A stretch of 64,000 bases of DNA from DATHKG01 sp035489435 (GTDB lineage Bacteria > Bacteroidota > Bacteroidia > Chitinophagales > Chitinophagaceae), in assembly GCA_035489435.1 (NCBI GenBank), contig DATHKG010000020.1; one strand, 5' to 3'. Below, piece after piece: positions 8,191 to 18,000 of the stretch. Within the stretch, counting starts at the first letter, position 1; each line of letters begins with the position of its first letter. Below the pieces are notes generated by a model. That model had not been told where the DNA came from, searched no databases, and worked only from the letters and a program-made list of their open reading frames with translations. A program made the translations under genes and the position numbers.

Positions 8191-8292
8191 GAACCGGTGC
8201 CAGATACCCGTAAGGGAGTAGGATCGGTTCATTCCTGTAAAACACGGGACCTTCCTGTTTACGAACGGGACTTTCCCGTAGAAGACGGGACA
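8191..8292 (+). repeat. structured spacer with three 20-21 bp hairpin repeats (rpsM-rpsK)
   Basis: GAACCG (8191-8196) can pair with CGGTTC (8225-8230) around an inner TACCCGTAAGGGAGTA. Three tandem units follow at 8232-8251, 8252-8272 and 8273-8292, each starting TTCCYGT and ending CGGGAC, so each can form a small CCYGT/ACGGG hairpin. The block lies inside a ribosomal-protein operon that is usually tightly packed. Confidence 0.7.
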
Positions 8293-8334
8293 TATTCATA
8301 AATGTTAATTGATTACCTCCAATTGTATTGATTT

Positions 8335-8736
8335 ATGGCAAAAGCACAAGCCAGCGCAAAAGCCGCTGCAAAAAAAAGAATTGTAAAGGTTGAGAACTAT
8401 GGCGATGCTCACATCGTGGCAAGTTTCAACAACATCATCATCAGCATTACCAATAAGACCGGCCAGGTTATTTCCTGGAGCAGCGCAGGTAAGATGGGTT
8501 TTAAAGGTTCCAAGAAAAATACACCGTATGCAGCCCAGATGGCAGCAGCAGATGCAGCAAAAACTGCTTTTGATGCCGGGGTAAAGAAAGTGGATGTATT
8601 TGTAAAAGGTCCTGGTGCTGGGCGTGAAAGTTCAATCCGTTCTTTATCTAACTCAGGTATTGAGATAGTGATGATTAAAGACGTGACACCTTTACCACAT
8701 AACGGTTGCCGTCCTCCTAAGAAAAGACGAGTATAA
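8335..8736 (+). CDS. rpsK: ribosomal protein uS11
   Basis: The 133-residue platform protein of the small subunit. The signature GDAHIVASFNNIIISITN is near the start, GKMGFKGSKKNTPYAAQ is central, and the C-terminus reads VTPLPHNGCRPPKKRRV, which is diagnostic of S11. An alanine/lysine-rich N-terminal extension of about 15 residues precedes the core. It is the fourth gene of the cluster visible here, preceded by the hairpin-repeat spacer and followed by rpsD after 134 bp. Confidence 0.98.
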   Translation: MAKAQASAKAAAKKRIVKVENYGDAHIVASFNNIIISITNKTGQVISWSSAGKMGFKGSKKNTPYAAQMAAADAAKTAFDAGVKKVDVFVKGPGAGRESSIRSLSNSGIEIVMIKDVTPLPHNGCRPPKKRRV

Positions 8737-8870
8737 CTTTTAATACAATTATTTGTTGTTTATTGGAGATCCAGTGAACAGCAAATAATTATTTTCATAA
8801 AAAGGTGTGCGATTCATTTTTAAGATTTTTACTGATCGTACATCGTAACTAAAAAATCATCTAAACAATT

Positions 8871-9476
8871 ATGGCACGTTACACAGGACCTAAAACCAGG
8901 ATCTGCCGGATTTTCGGCGAGCCGATCCTTGGAAATGGTAAGTATCTTACAAAAAACAGTTTTCCTCCAGGTCAGCACGGACCTACCCGTAAACGTAAGG
9001 CTCCGGGTGAGTATGCATTGCAATTGAAGGAAAAACAAAAAGCGAAATACACTTATGGTGTACTCGAGAAACAATTCCGTAAAACTTTTGAAGAAGCAGC
9101 ACGTATCAAAGGTGTAACAGGTGAAAACCTGATTAAACTTCTTGAGGCGCGTCTCGATAATGCAGTTTACCGTTTAGGTCTTGCACCTTCACGCCCTGCT
9201 GCTCGTCAGCTTGTATCACATAAACACATTGCAGTAAATGGTGAGATCACAAACGTGCCATCATTCCAACTGAAACCAGGTGATGTGATCAGTCTGAAAG
9301 AAAAAGACAGAGCAAACACTGCGATAACAGGCCAGGCCCGTGGTAAGAATGTGAAATTCAGCTGGCTCGACTGGAGCGAATCAGAGTTCAAAGGAACTTT
9401 CATTACGTATCCGGAAAGAGAAAACGTTCCTGAGAATATCAAGGAACAGCTGATTGTGGAGTTGTATTCCAAGTAA
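8871..9476 (+). CDS. rpsD: ribosomal protein uS4
   Basis: The 201-residue primary 16S-binding protein starts the assembly of the small-subunit body. It begins ARYTGPKTRICRIFGEPIL, the N-terminal form of S4 seen in Bacteroidota. An S4 RNA-binding domain covers about residues 95-160, including RLGLAPSRPAARQLVSHKHI. The zinc-binding cysteine cluster of some S4 proteins is absent. S4 often autoregulates its operon in other bacteria, and the spacers around this gene are long enough to hold such sites, but no known S4 leader was recognised. Confidence 0.98.
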   Translation: MARYTGPKTRICRIFGEPILGNGKYLTKNSFPPGQHGPTRKRKAPGEYALQLKEKQKAKYTYGVLEKQFRKTFEEAARIKGVTGENLIKLLEARLDNAVYRLGLAPSRPAARQLVSHKHIAVNGEITNVPSFQLKPGDVISLKEKDRANTAITGQARGKNVKFSWLDWSESEFKGTFITYPERENVPENIKEQLIVELYSK

Positions 9477-9563
9477 TGGTTACTGATGGGCAATTGATAA
9501 TCCGTTTGCCTTGATAACTAAGACAGGTCAGAAAATCGTAAATCTAAAATCATATATAACAAT

Positions 9564-10565
9564 ATGGCCATTTTAAACTTCCAAAAGCCAGACAAAATTA
9601 TTCTGCAAAAGGCCTCTGATTTCGAAGCTCAGTTCGAGTTTCGTCCTCTGGAGCCAGGATTTGGTGTAACCATTGGTAATGCTTTGCGTAGGGTATTGTT
9701 GAGTTCGCTGGAGGGATACGCTATCATCGGAATCCGTATTGAAGGGGTGGATCATGAATTCGCAACCATCAAGGGGATCTCTGAAGATGTAGTGGAAATC
9801 ATTCTTAACCTGAAACAGGTTAGATTGAAGAAGAAAGTTGATCATGAGGTTGGTCAGGAAAAAATCACTTTAAGCATTAAGAATAAATCTGAATTTACTG
9901 CAGGGATGATCGGAGAAGCTACTCAAAGCTTCGATGTGATGAATCCTGAACTTCAGATCTGCGTGCTTGATACTTCTGCAAAACTGGATATTGAATTAAC
10001 AATCTCCAAGGGACGTGGATATGTTCCGGCAGAAGATAATAAGATCAAAGACGCACCATTTGGTTATATCCCAACTGATGCGATCTTTACACCGATCAAA
10101 AACGTAAAGTATGCCATCGAGAATACTCGTGTGGAACAACGTACTGACTACGAAAAACTGATCATGGATGTTTCTACAGATGGTACCATCCACCCTGAAG
10201 AAGCGGTTAAACAAGCAAGCCGTATCCTGATTCAGCACCTGATGATCATCACTGATGAAAACATCACTTTCGACAGCAAAGAAGACAAAAAAGAAGATGT
10301 TGTAGATGAGCAAATGCTGCAACTCAGAAAGATCCTGAAGACTCCACTGGAAGACCTGGACCTCTCTGTACGTGCATTCAACTGTCTGAAAGCTGCAAAA
10401 ATCAATTCACTCAGCGAACTGGTTCAATACGAGCAGGAAGACCTGATGAAATTCAGAAACTTTGGTCAGAAATCACTTGCTGAAATTGAGCAGGTGCTGG
10501 CTGAAAGAGGATTGCATTTCGGAATGGATCTGAGCAAACTCGGATTGGATAAAGAAGAGCTTTAA
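9564..10565 (+). CDS. rpoA: RNA polymerase alpha subunit
   Basis: The 333-residue alpha subunit nucleates RNA polymerase assembly through its N-terminal domain and contacts promoter DNA and activators through its C-terminal domain. The N-terminal domain shows FEFRPLEPGFGVTIGNALRR and LRRVLLSSLEGYAI. The C-terminal helix-hairpin-helix domain contains LDLSVRAFNCLKAAKI and FRNFGQKSLAEIEQ. The length is typical. It is 87 bp after rpsD and is followed by a terminator-like hairpin before rplQ. Confidence 0.98.
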   Translation: MAILNFQKPDKIILQKASDFEAQFEFRPLEPGFGVTIGNALRRVLLSSLEGYAIIGIRIEGVDHEFATIKGISEDVVEIILNLKQVRLKKKVDHEVGQEKITLSIKNKSEFTAGMIGEATQSFDVMNPELQICVLDTSAKLDIELTISKGRGYVPAEDNKIKDAPFGYIPTDAIFTPIKNVKYAIENTRVEQRTDYEKLIMDVSTDGTIHPEEAVKQASRILIQHLMIITDENITFDSKEDKKEDVVDEQMLQLRKILKTPLEDLDLSVRAFNCLKAAKINSLSELVQYEQEDLMKFRNFGQKSLAEIEQVLAERGLHFGMDLSKLGLDKEEL

Positions 10566-10571
10566 TTATTT

Positions 10572-10608
10572 ACGGGTAAAGGACCAGTGCCTTTAACCGT
10601 ATTTTTTT
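10572..10608 (+). terminator. terminator-like hairpin between rpoA and rplQ
   Basis: ACGGGTAAAGG (10572-10582) pairs with CCTTTAACCGT (10590-10600) with a single G-T pair, around a 7-nt loop, and is followed directly by ATTTTTTTATT. It has the form of an intrinsic terminator but lies inside the operon, 84 bp before rplQ, so it may act as an attenuator. Confidence 0.7.
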
Positions 10609-10692
10609 ATTAATAGTAGGCTGTAATTCCTGACACGGTACAGCCGGTAATTATTCACAGGGATCTGATGAAGATCCTCAAAATCACAAGTC

Positions 10693-11208
10693 ATGCGTCA
10701 CGGCGACAAAATTAAGAATCTAAGCAGAACCGCTTCTCACAGGAGGGCGTTGCTGAGCAACCTGGCCTGCCAGTTGTTTGAACACAAAAGAATTGTAACA
10801 ACACTTGCAAAAGCAAAAGCGCTGCGTGTGTATGTTGAGCCCCTGATCACAAAAGGAAAAGACAATACAACTCACCAACGTCGTGTTGTATTCAGTTACC
10901 TCCAGGATAAAGTGGCTGTTCAGGAATTATTCAGCACCATTGCTGAAAAAATTGCTGGTCGCCCGGGTGGTTATACCCGTGTAATTAAACTTGGTATTCG
11001 TGCCGGGGATAATGCTGAAATGGGTATGATTGAACTGGTTGATTTCAACGAAGTTTACGGTAAGACAAAAGAAGAAGGCAAAGAAGGTGCAAAAAGAACC
11101 CGTCGTGGTCGTTCCACTGCTAAAAAAGCAGATGCTCCTAAAGATGCTTCGGAAGCAGCAGCTGCTCCATCAGCAGAAGCGCCGAAGGAAGAGAAGTCAG
11201 CGGAATAA
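10693..11208 (+). CDS. rplQ: ribosomal protein bL17 with C-terminal extension
   Basis: The 171-residue large-subunit protein sits near the peptide exit tunnel. The core (about residues 1-118) is typical: MRHGDKIKNLSRTASHRRAL at the start, GGYTRVIKLGIRAGDNAEMG and the closing IELVD. The last 50 residues are a low-complexity tail rich in Lys, Ala and Glu that is absent from most L17 proteins, though extended tails are common in Bacteroidota. It ends the operon and is followed by a strong terminator. Confidence 0.97.
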   Translation: MRHGDKIKNLSRTASHRRALLSNLACQLFEHKRIVTTLAKAKALRVYVEPLITKGKDNTTHQRRVVFSYLQDKVAVQELFSTIAEKIAGRPGGYTRVIKLGIRAGDNAEMGMIELVDFNEVYGKTKEEGKEGAKRTRRGRSTAKKADAPKDASEAAAAPSAEAPKEEKSAE

Positions 11209-11224
11209 TTTGTTTGATAAATAT

Positions 11225-11267
11225 CTAAAAGGCCCCTCTCCACATTGTGTGGTGAGGGGCCTTTTAG
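11225..11267 (+). terminator. strong terminator after rplQ
   Basis: Arms of about 19 bp, starting CTAAAAGGCCCCTC on the left and closing GAGGGGCCTTTTAG on the right, surround a short loop. Flanking A and T tracts make it potentially bidirectional. It closes the infA-rplQ operon. Confidence 0.88.
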
Positions 11268-11552
11268 TGTTGCACCATGAAGGGAGATAAACCTGACAGT
11301 GTAAGTCTTTTATCAACTAGATTTAAATTTTTATAATATGTCTTAAGTTTTCATGACATGTATTTTGTATTCATAATATGTCGTTAAAATGAGTCAGAAA
11401 GGCTGGCCTTGGCACAAGTTTTTAAGAGTAGAACGTAGATATCACTAAAATAAAACCGGATATCATTAAAAGTTGAAGATGAAATATTTTTACCGGACCT
11501 GATACGGTATCATTTTTTGGTACTTAATTATATAAATTTAAAATGTTCAATT

Positions 11553-11909
11553 ATGAAAAAATTATTGTTTGCCCTGATGGCTACTGCTATTTTTACTACT
11601 GCGGGATTTGCTCAGGATAAAGATAAAAGTGCAGCAGAATGGGACGCTAAAGTGAAATCTGAATTAAAGTTGACTTCAGATCAAATTGCGAAATATGATG
11701 CTGTGAGTAAAGAGTATAAAGGAAAAGCGGACGCGCTTTCGCAAGATGCTTCGATTTCAAAAGACGCTCAGAAAGAAGCTAAAATGAAGATGAAGGAAGA
11801 AAAGGAAACGAAGCTTGCTGCATTCCTAACTCCTGAACAAATGACCAAATACCGGGAAATGGTGAGCGAGAAAATGAAAAAGAAAGAAAAAAAGGCTGAC
11901 AAGTCCTGA
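11553..11909 (+). CDS. periplasmic LTxxQ-type (Spy/CpxP-like) small protein
   Basis: Using the ATG at 11553 gives a 118-residue protein with a clean signal peptide (MKKLLFALMATAIFTTAGFAQ, cut after FAQ). The open frame extends 12 codons further upstream, but that segment has no signal character. The mature part is a charged helical protein with two Spy-like motifs, LTSDQIAKY and LTPEQMTKY, about 60 residues apart, and a lysine-rich tail. Such proteins are periplasmic chaperone or stress-sensor proteins. The assignment is by motif only. It is monocistronic, with a terminator right after it. Confidence 0.72.
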   Translation: MKKLLFALMATAIFTTAGFAQDKDKSAAEWDAKVKSELKLTSDQIAKYDAVSKEYKGKADALSQDASISKDAQKEAKMKMKEEKETKLAAFLTPEQMTKYREMVSEKMKKKEKKADKS

Positions 11910-11930
11910 TAACAAAATTTAATGATTTTA

Positions 11931-11960
11931 AAAAAGCCGACCCAATGGTCGGTTTTTTTT
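11931..11960 (+). terminator. terminator after the LTxxQ protein
   Basis: CCGACC (11937-11942) and GGTCGG (11947-11952) flank a CAAT loop, with a run of A before and eight T after. Confidence 0.85.
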
Positions 11961-12054
11961 GGTACATGAGCCTGGGTACATGAGCCTGGCCAGGCAATTT
12001 TTGGCCCGTTAAGCCTGGCAGATAGTCCTATGCAATATGTGCTATGCAATATGT
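11961..12054. repeat. two small tandem duplications
   Basis: GGTACATGAGCCT occurs at 11961-11973 and again at 11975-11987. CTATGCAATATGT occurs at 12028-12040 and again at 12042-12054. Both lie between the terminator and the end of the next, convergent gene. Confidence 0.65.
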
Positions 12055-12085
12055 CCTTATTTACAAAGTGTAAGATTGCCTGGAT

Positions 12086-13078
12086 TTATCTTTTTCTCTT
12101 TACAGTTGTCTTTGTATGGGTGACCTTTCCGTTTCTTCCATGCACGGTGGTGTTGGAACGGGTTGCATGGCGTTGTTTGTAAGTTTTATTAACTGTCACC
12201 GACCGCGTTGTCCTGGTAGTACGGAAATGGTTAACCGCAACCTGGTTCCTTGTTCTGACAGTTATTGATGTAACACGTGCGGGTCTGTATATAACTCTTG
12301 CACGGGCTACCCGCCTGGTTGGAACTATCACATACCTGTGACGATATTGATAGTGAAAAGGGCGGTATGCAGCCCGGCTCAATGGCCTCCATGGACGCCA
12401 CCAGTTGGGCCTTGCATTCCATGACCAGGGTGATATCCATACCCGGTAACCAGGGGCGTATACGAACCTTACAGATGGCCAGGTCCATACATTTACAATA
12501 ATGGCATCAACTGATCCAATTGAATGGAAATTACCGGCACCATCCCCTGGTAAATCCATAGAAATATTAGGACCGTGGGTTGCGGAATGTACAAAGCTGT
12601 AATCCGGATTATTATCGGTACTGGAAACGGCGTCTGAAGCAGCAGAGCCTTCCCAGGATGGTTCAACAATTGTCTCCTCACCATATATATCTTCATCACC
12701 TACTATCTGGATCAAGGCTGATCCGGTGCCATTTTTTTCGAGTTCTATCACCGCAATGTCCTGGTTCTCGGTCTCTGAAATAACAGCCTGTAACACAAAA
12801 ATAAGAACATCATTTTCCTTCCGGTTAATAACCTTTATATAGTCAGTAGTTCCATCTTCGTTCAAATCAAGATTATTCACTTTGTTATCTTCTGCATTGA
12901 GCAGCTTTTCAAATTCTTCAGGGCTGTTGGCTTTTTTAAACATTTCCAGCGCGCCTTCCAGGCTGAAATCTGCACCGGGCAAGTGGGTTGAATCTGTATC
13001 AGCTTGTTGGGCAATTGATGAATACTGTAGTAATGTGAGGCAGACGAAAGAGATCGTCAAAAATTTTATTGTTTTCAT
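12086..13078 (-). CDS. secreted protein of unknown function, acidic N-half and Arg/Trp-rich C-half
   Basis: The 330-residue protein has a signal peptide (residues 1-23, cut after SIAQ). Residues about 60-150 contain an EF-hand-like calcium loop (DLNEDGTTDYIKV) in an acidic beta-rich region. Residues about 190-245 are rich in Trp, Pro and Tyr (VNVWTWPSVRFVYAPGYRVW). The last 90 residues are strongly basic (Arg, Thr, His) with short RTTRT-type repeats. I recognise no named domain. The split of charge suggests a secreted or outer-surface protein that binds polyanions or its own acidic half, but that is speculation. It is divergent from carA. Confidence 0.7.
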   Translation of the reverse strand: MKTIKFLTISFVCLTLLQYSSIAQQADTDSTHLPGADFSLEGALEMFKKANSPEEFEKLLNAEDNKVNNLDLNEDGTTDYIKVINRKENDVLIFVLQAVISETENQDIAVIELEKNGTGSALIQIVGDEDIYGEETIVEPSWEGSAASDAVSSTDNNPDYSFVHSATHGPNISMDLPGDGAGNFHSIGSVDAIIVNVWTWPSVRFVYAPGYRVWISPWSWNARPNWWRPWRPLSRAAYRPFHYQYRHRYVIVPTRRVARARVIYRPARVTSITVRTRNQVAVNHFRTTRTTRSVTVNKTYKQRHATRSNTTVHGRNGKVTHTKTTVKRKR

Positions 13079-13332
13079 AACAGGGTTGTTTGTAAGTTCA
13101 GACTGGCTGATTGTTAAAAGGTTTAACGGAATAGCAGAGGATTAAGTGTTAAACGAAGGTTGAATGAAAGGATACTCCTATTTAAGTAACTGGTAATCAT
13201 CATACATGGTAAATAGAAATAGATAAGAAATAAAACCAGGTACCATACCGGACTTTGTTTGAGTGAGGAAAAAACGGGTATAAAATTTCCACGATCCTCC
13301 TGATAAATCTGTTTCTTTGCAAAACTTTTAAA

Positions 13333-14439
13333 ATGGCTACAACTCAACATAAAACGGCTGTATTGTTGCTCGAAGATGGCACGGTACATTTTGGTAAAGC
13401 TTTTGGCAGGATTGGAACTACCTCAGGCGAAATTTGCTTTACAACAGGTATGACCGGCTACCAGGAAGTTTTTACTGATCCCAGTTACTACGGACAGGTT
13501 GTTATCATGAACAACGTGCATATTGGCAACTATGGTGTAAAGGATAGTGACGTTGAATCGTCCAACATAAAGATCCGCGGTTTAATAGCGCGTAACCTGG
13601 AAGAGCAGTATAGCCGTAAGATGGCGGTGGGTTCTGTTGAAGATTACCTTATTGCGAATAATATTGTTTGTATCGAAGATGTGGATACCCGTGCACTCGT
13701 AACCCATGTAAGACAACAGGGAGCTATGAACTGCATTATTTCTTCAGAGATTACCGATATCGAAGAACTGAAAAAGGAACTTGCAAAAACACCTTCAATG
13801 GCCGGCCTGGAACTGGCCAGTGTGGTGTCTACCGGTGAAGCGTATGCGCTAGGTGATGAGAGTTCTTCAATCCGTGTTGCTGTGCTGGATTATGGCACAA
13901 AAAAACACATCCTCGAATGTATGGTTGAGCGGGGTGCTTATGTAAAAGTGTTCCCGGCAAAAACAAAAATAGAAGAGTTGCGGGCCTTTAAACCAACAGG
14001 ATATTTTATCTCAAATGGTCCTGGTGATCCGGCTTCTATGGAGTATGCAGTAAATACCGTGAAGGATATACTTGAAGAAAAAGTGCCAACATTTGGAATT
14101 TGTCTCGGCCACCAATTGCTTGCACTCGCTAATGATATTCCTACTTTCAAAATGCATCATGGTCATCGTGGTTTGAATCACCCGGTCAAAAATATTATCA
14201 CCGGCATTTGCGAGATAACTACACAAAATCATGGTTTCGGCGTTGATCCTGAATCGGTCAAAAATTCTTCAAACGTAGAAATAACGCATGTGAATCTGAA
14301 TGATAATTCTATCGAAGGTATAAGGATGAAAGACAGGCCCGCGTTTTCGGTGCAATATCACCCTGAAAGCACGCCTGGGCCTCATGATAGCAGGTATCTG
14401 TTTGATGATTTTATCAGGATGATTAAGGAGAGCGTTTAA
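13333..14439 (+). CDS. carA: carbamoyl-phosphate synthase small subunit
   Basis: The 368-residue glutaminase subunit supplies ammonia to CarB for carbamoyl phosphate, the precursor of arginine and pyrimidines. The N-terminal CPSase small-chain domain contains TGMTGYQEVFTDPSYYGQVV. The C-terminal class I glutamine amidotransferase domain has the nucleophile C257 in FGICLGHQ, and the His343/Glu345 pair in QYHPESTPGPHDS. The length is normal. carB is not adjacent. A partial promoter-like TTTCTTTG lies at 13312-13319, 13 bp upstream of the start. Confidence 0.97.
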   Translation: MATTQHKTAVLLLEDGTVHFGKAFGRIGTTSGEICFTTGMTGYQEVFTDPSYYGQVVIMNNVHIGNYGVKDSDVESSNIKIRGLIARNLEEQYSRKMAVGSVEDYLIANNIVCIEDVDTRALVTHVRQQGAMNCIISSEITDIEELKKELAKTPSMAGLELASVVSTGEAYALGDESSSIRVAVLDYGTKKHILECMVERGAYVKVFPAKTKIEELRAFKPTGYFISNGPGDPASMEYAVNTVKDILEEKVPTFGICLGHQLLALANDIPTFKMHHGHRGLNHPVKNIITGICEITTQNHGFGVDPESVKNSSNVEITHVNLNDNSIEGIRMKDRPAFSVQYHPESTPGPHDSRYLFDDFIRMIKESV

Positions 14440-14470
14440 GAATCTGTTTTATACTGACAAAAACTTATTG

Positions 14471-14503
14471 AAGCGTGCATTTAAAAAGATGCGCGCTTTT
14501 TCA
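14471..14503 (+). terminator. terminator after carA
   Basis: AAGCGTGCAT (14471-14480) pairs with ATGCGCGCTT (14489-14498), with one G-T pair, followed by TTTTC. Confidence 0.8.
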
Positions 14504-14538
14504 TTTAATTTTCTTATGAATGTGATTAACTTAGGATT

Positions 14539-14955
14539 ATGAAAATTGCAATCATTAATGGACCGAATCTAAACCTTCTTGGCAAACGCGAACCTGGCGT
14601 ATACGGGAACCAGTCATTCGAAGAATACTTCGAAACCTTAAAGGATCTATTTCCTGGAGTGAATATTACTTATTATCAGAGCAATATCGAAGGCGAGATT
14701 GTTGATGCAATTCAGAAGTTTGGTTTTGATTATGATGGTATTGTTATTAACCCCGCTGCATATACACACACCTCTGTAGCCATTGGTGATGCCATTGCTG
14801 CTATAAAAGCACCCGTCGTTGAAGTGCATATTTCAAACGTGCATGCCCGTGAGGACTTCCGGAAACTGTCTCATGTTTCTGCCAAAGCAAAAGGAAGTAT
14901 TTTCGGTCTCGGCCTCAAAGGTTACGAGCTTGCCATAAGATCATTAATTGCTTAA
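14539..14955 (+). CDS. aroQ: 3-dehydroquinate dehydratase, type II
   Basis: The 138-residue dodecameric enzyme converts 3-dehydroquinate to 3-dehydroshikimate in the shikimate pathway. The catalytic Tyr22 lies in the flexible loop LLGKREPGVYG. The conserved NPAAYTHTSVA segment is at residues 71-81, and EVHISNVHAREDFR contains the catalytic His102. The length matches the family. It stands alone between carA and a convergent gene, with a tandem-repeat spacer after it. Confidence 0.97.
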   Translation: MKIAIINGPNLNLLGKREPGVYGNQSFEEYFETLKDLFPGVNITYYQSNIEGEIVDAIQKFGFDYDGIVINPAAYTHTSVAIGDAIAAIKAPVVEVHISNVHAREDFRKLSHVSAKAKGSIFGLGLKGYELAIRSLIA

Positions 14956-14976
14956 TTTATTCGCTAATTGAACTTT

Positions 14977-15048
14977 CTCAAAAGACTTGTGAAAGCTCAA
15001 GTGACTTGTGAAATCTCAATAGACTTGTGAACTAGCTCAATTGACTTG
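14977..15048. repeat. 19-bp minisatellite after aroQ
   Basis: About four head-to-tail units of CTCAANNGACTTGTGAA(A) type lie at 14977-14995, 14996-15014, 15015-15035 and 15036-15048 (truncated). They fill the gap between the convergent aroQ and DUF2723 genes. Confidence 0.8.
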
Positions 15049-15054
15049 CCTGAT

Positions 15055-18000
15055 TTATTTGCTTAAGTTATTTTCCCAGCTTTCTAACTGTCGCAATAAT
15101 TGAAACGACGAAACTATGTCGTTTACAAAAGATAATTGCCTGTCTGCCAGGTCCGCCGGTTTGCCCTGCATCTGCTGATAGGCATATTGGGCAAGTTGTT
15201 CGTCCTGCAGGTATTCATCACCCAGTAAACGGTAATAATTAAGTTGTTGTCTTAAATCTTTTTTCAGGTCCGCGCTTATCTTCTTTGCCAATACCAGATC
15301 ACCACTTAAATACGCAGCTCTCAGAAATTCAGAAGAAATAGCATTATGCTGATTACCACGGTTGGTCGTCATGCCATATGGAAGATTTGAGGACTTCACC
15401 TTGTTATCAAACTTTTGTAAAATTTCTCTGGCCCGATCCTTCCTGCCGGCGTTTGCAAGACTAATCGCAAGTTGAGCATGAGCCAGTTTGATAATATTTA
15501 ACCGGCGACGATTGTCTTCATCCAGGTAAACGTCTTCTTTATCAGTATTGCCATATTCAAATTGATCCATTATGTGTTTATATGATCTCTCATTATCAAC
15601 TTCCGAATTTTCTACCGGTACCAACCTGTAAACCAGGCCTTCCAGTCTTGCATATTTGTCAAGCCCCAACTCATTTAACGATGAATTTGAAGTAAAACAA
15701 ACCGGCCTTTCAAAATTACTTGTGGCGATAATTGACAACATGGTGAGATCATTCCGAAGAAGATAATTTTTTCCGGATAAGTCCAGCTTCAGTTCATTTA
15801 CAACACTGTCACCAGGGTTAACCAATCCACTTTTTTTGACTGCGTCTACATTTACCGGTACACTGAATTTGCGCATGGGCAAAAGATGATAGGTTTCGCC
15901 ATCTTCAGTAGTTCCGGTGTAGCGTGGATCATCGCTGGCAACCACATTTTTTAATGTGCTGTGAAGATCATAGTATTTCTCCTGGTCGAAACCGGGAAGT
16001 TTTGAGTAATAGAGGACGTCACGTTTGTTCCCCTGGGTTTGTTCTTTCGTGAATATCACATCAAATGGTGCGCTTTCATTTACTTTATAGCGCAGCTGAT
16101 TAAGATACCAATCGGTTCCGGTAAGTGTATTGACCATCACTCGTACGTCTGGCCTTATACCTTCCACTTCCTGTGCGAACCATAGCGGATAAGTATCATT
16201 GTCTTCGAAAGAAAAAAGAATGGCATTTTTCGGGCAACTTTCCAGGTAATCTTTTGCCATATCCCTGGCCAGCGTTTTTTTGGATCGGTCGTGATCATCC
16301 CATTCCTGTTCTGCCATTAGTAAAGGAACTGCCATACATAGAGATATGGTAATACAAGCTGCATGAACAGGTTTTATATAACGCCCTATCTGACTGCTGA
16401 TCCATATTGATCCCAGTCCGATCCAAATGGCAAACGCATAAAAAGACCCGACAAAAGAATAATCTCTTTCCCGCGGCTGAAGGCCCGCCTGGTTTATGTA
16501 AATAACTATGGCAAGCCCGGTAAAAAAGAACAGGAGCAAATTCACGAGAAATTGTTGTCGGTTCTTTTTGTATTGAAAAAACATACCGGCAAGTCCTAAT
16601 GCAAGCGGCAACATGAACAGTTCATTGTGAGCTTTATTGTTCAGACGAATGCTATCGGGTAGATTTTTCTGTGGACCATACATCACGTTATCAACGAAGG
16701 GTATACCACTTATCCAATTGCTGTCACGTATATTTCCATATCCCTGTAAATCGTTTTGTTTGCCGGCAAAATTCCACATGAAATAGCGCATATACATCCA
16801 GCCGGACTGGTATGATGCGAAATACCTGATATTGCTGGCCAGGGTAGGAGATTCCCCTTCCTCAAGCCCGGCATAGTTGCGGTAAACGCTGTGTTGGTTG
16901 CGATCATTGCCTGCATCCCACATGCGTGGAAACAGGTGGGCACCGGGTGCATTGGACCAGTCTGATTTTCCTGGTCTGCCGGCAGATACGTATTTGTTAT
17001 CACTCTTTGTATAAATTTCTTTCCCTGGAATAACCGGCGCCTGTTCGGTGAAATCGGGTCCATAGATAATTGGCCAGTCGCCATATTGTTCACGTCCCAG
17101 GTAACCTTCGAGTGCAATTGGATTATCAACGTTAAACATATCCATGGCAGGATTTGCATTTGACCTGAGCATGGTCGTTAGATAGGTTGAATATCCAAGC
17201 AACATGAACATAAGGCTAAAGGTGCCTAGTTTTAAGAAATAATATTTTTTCTTTGATGCATAGCGAATTGTCAGCATCATTAATAAGGCAGTCAAAAGAA
17301 AAAAAGCAATGAAGCCGGAAAAAAACGGTAGCCCCAGGTTATTAACAAAGAAAACATCAAATGCACCGGCACCTTTTACGCTGTACTGGATAACGAATAT
17401 CTGGACCAGGCCGGTTATCAGGCATCCGGTTAAAAACGCTAAGATGCTTCCCTTCAGCGTTACTCTATATTTTCTAAAGTAATAAATCATTACGATTGCC
17501 GGTATGGTAAGCAGGTTGAGCAAGTGGACGCCGATCGACAGGCCCATCAGGAAAAAGATCAATACCAGCCAGCGGTCTGCGCGAGGTTGATCAGCACGTT
17601 GTTCCCATTTAAGCCCGGCCCAGAATACGATAGCGGTGAAAAATGATGATAACGCATATACTTCTCCTTCAACGGCACTAAACCAAAATGAATCTGAAAA
17701 TGTGTATGATAAAGCACCAACCACACCTGCACCCATTATTGTAAAAAGCTGTGAGTTTCTTAAGGGTAACTTATTATAGGCTTCCTTATTTTTGAGTTCC
17801 TTATTGTTGGGTTCGTTATTTTTCTGAACGATTTTTTTTGCGAAATAAGTGATCGTCCAGAATAAAAACAGGATGGTGAAGCCGCTGGCAATTGCACTCA
17901 TTGAATTCACGGCAATCGCTGCTGTTGCCGGACTATCTCCAAACAGAATGACAAAAAAGCGGCCGATAAGCAGAAATAAAGGTGCACCTGGTGGATGCGG

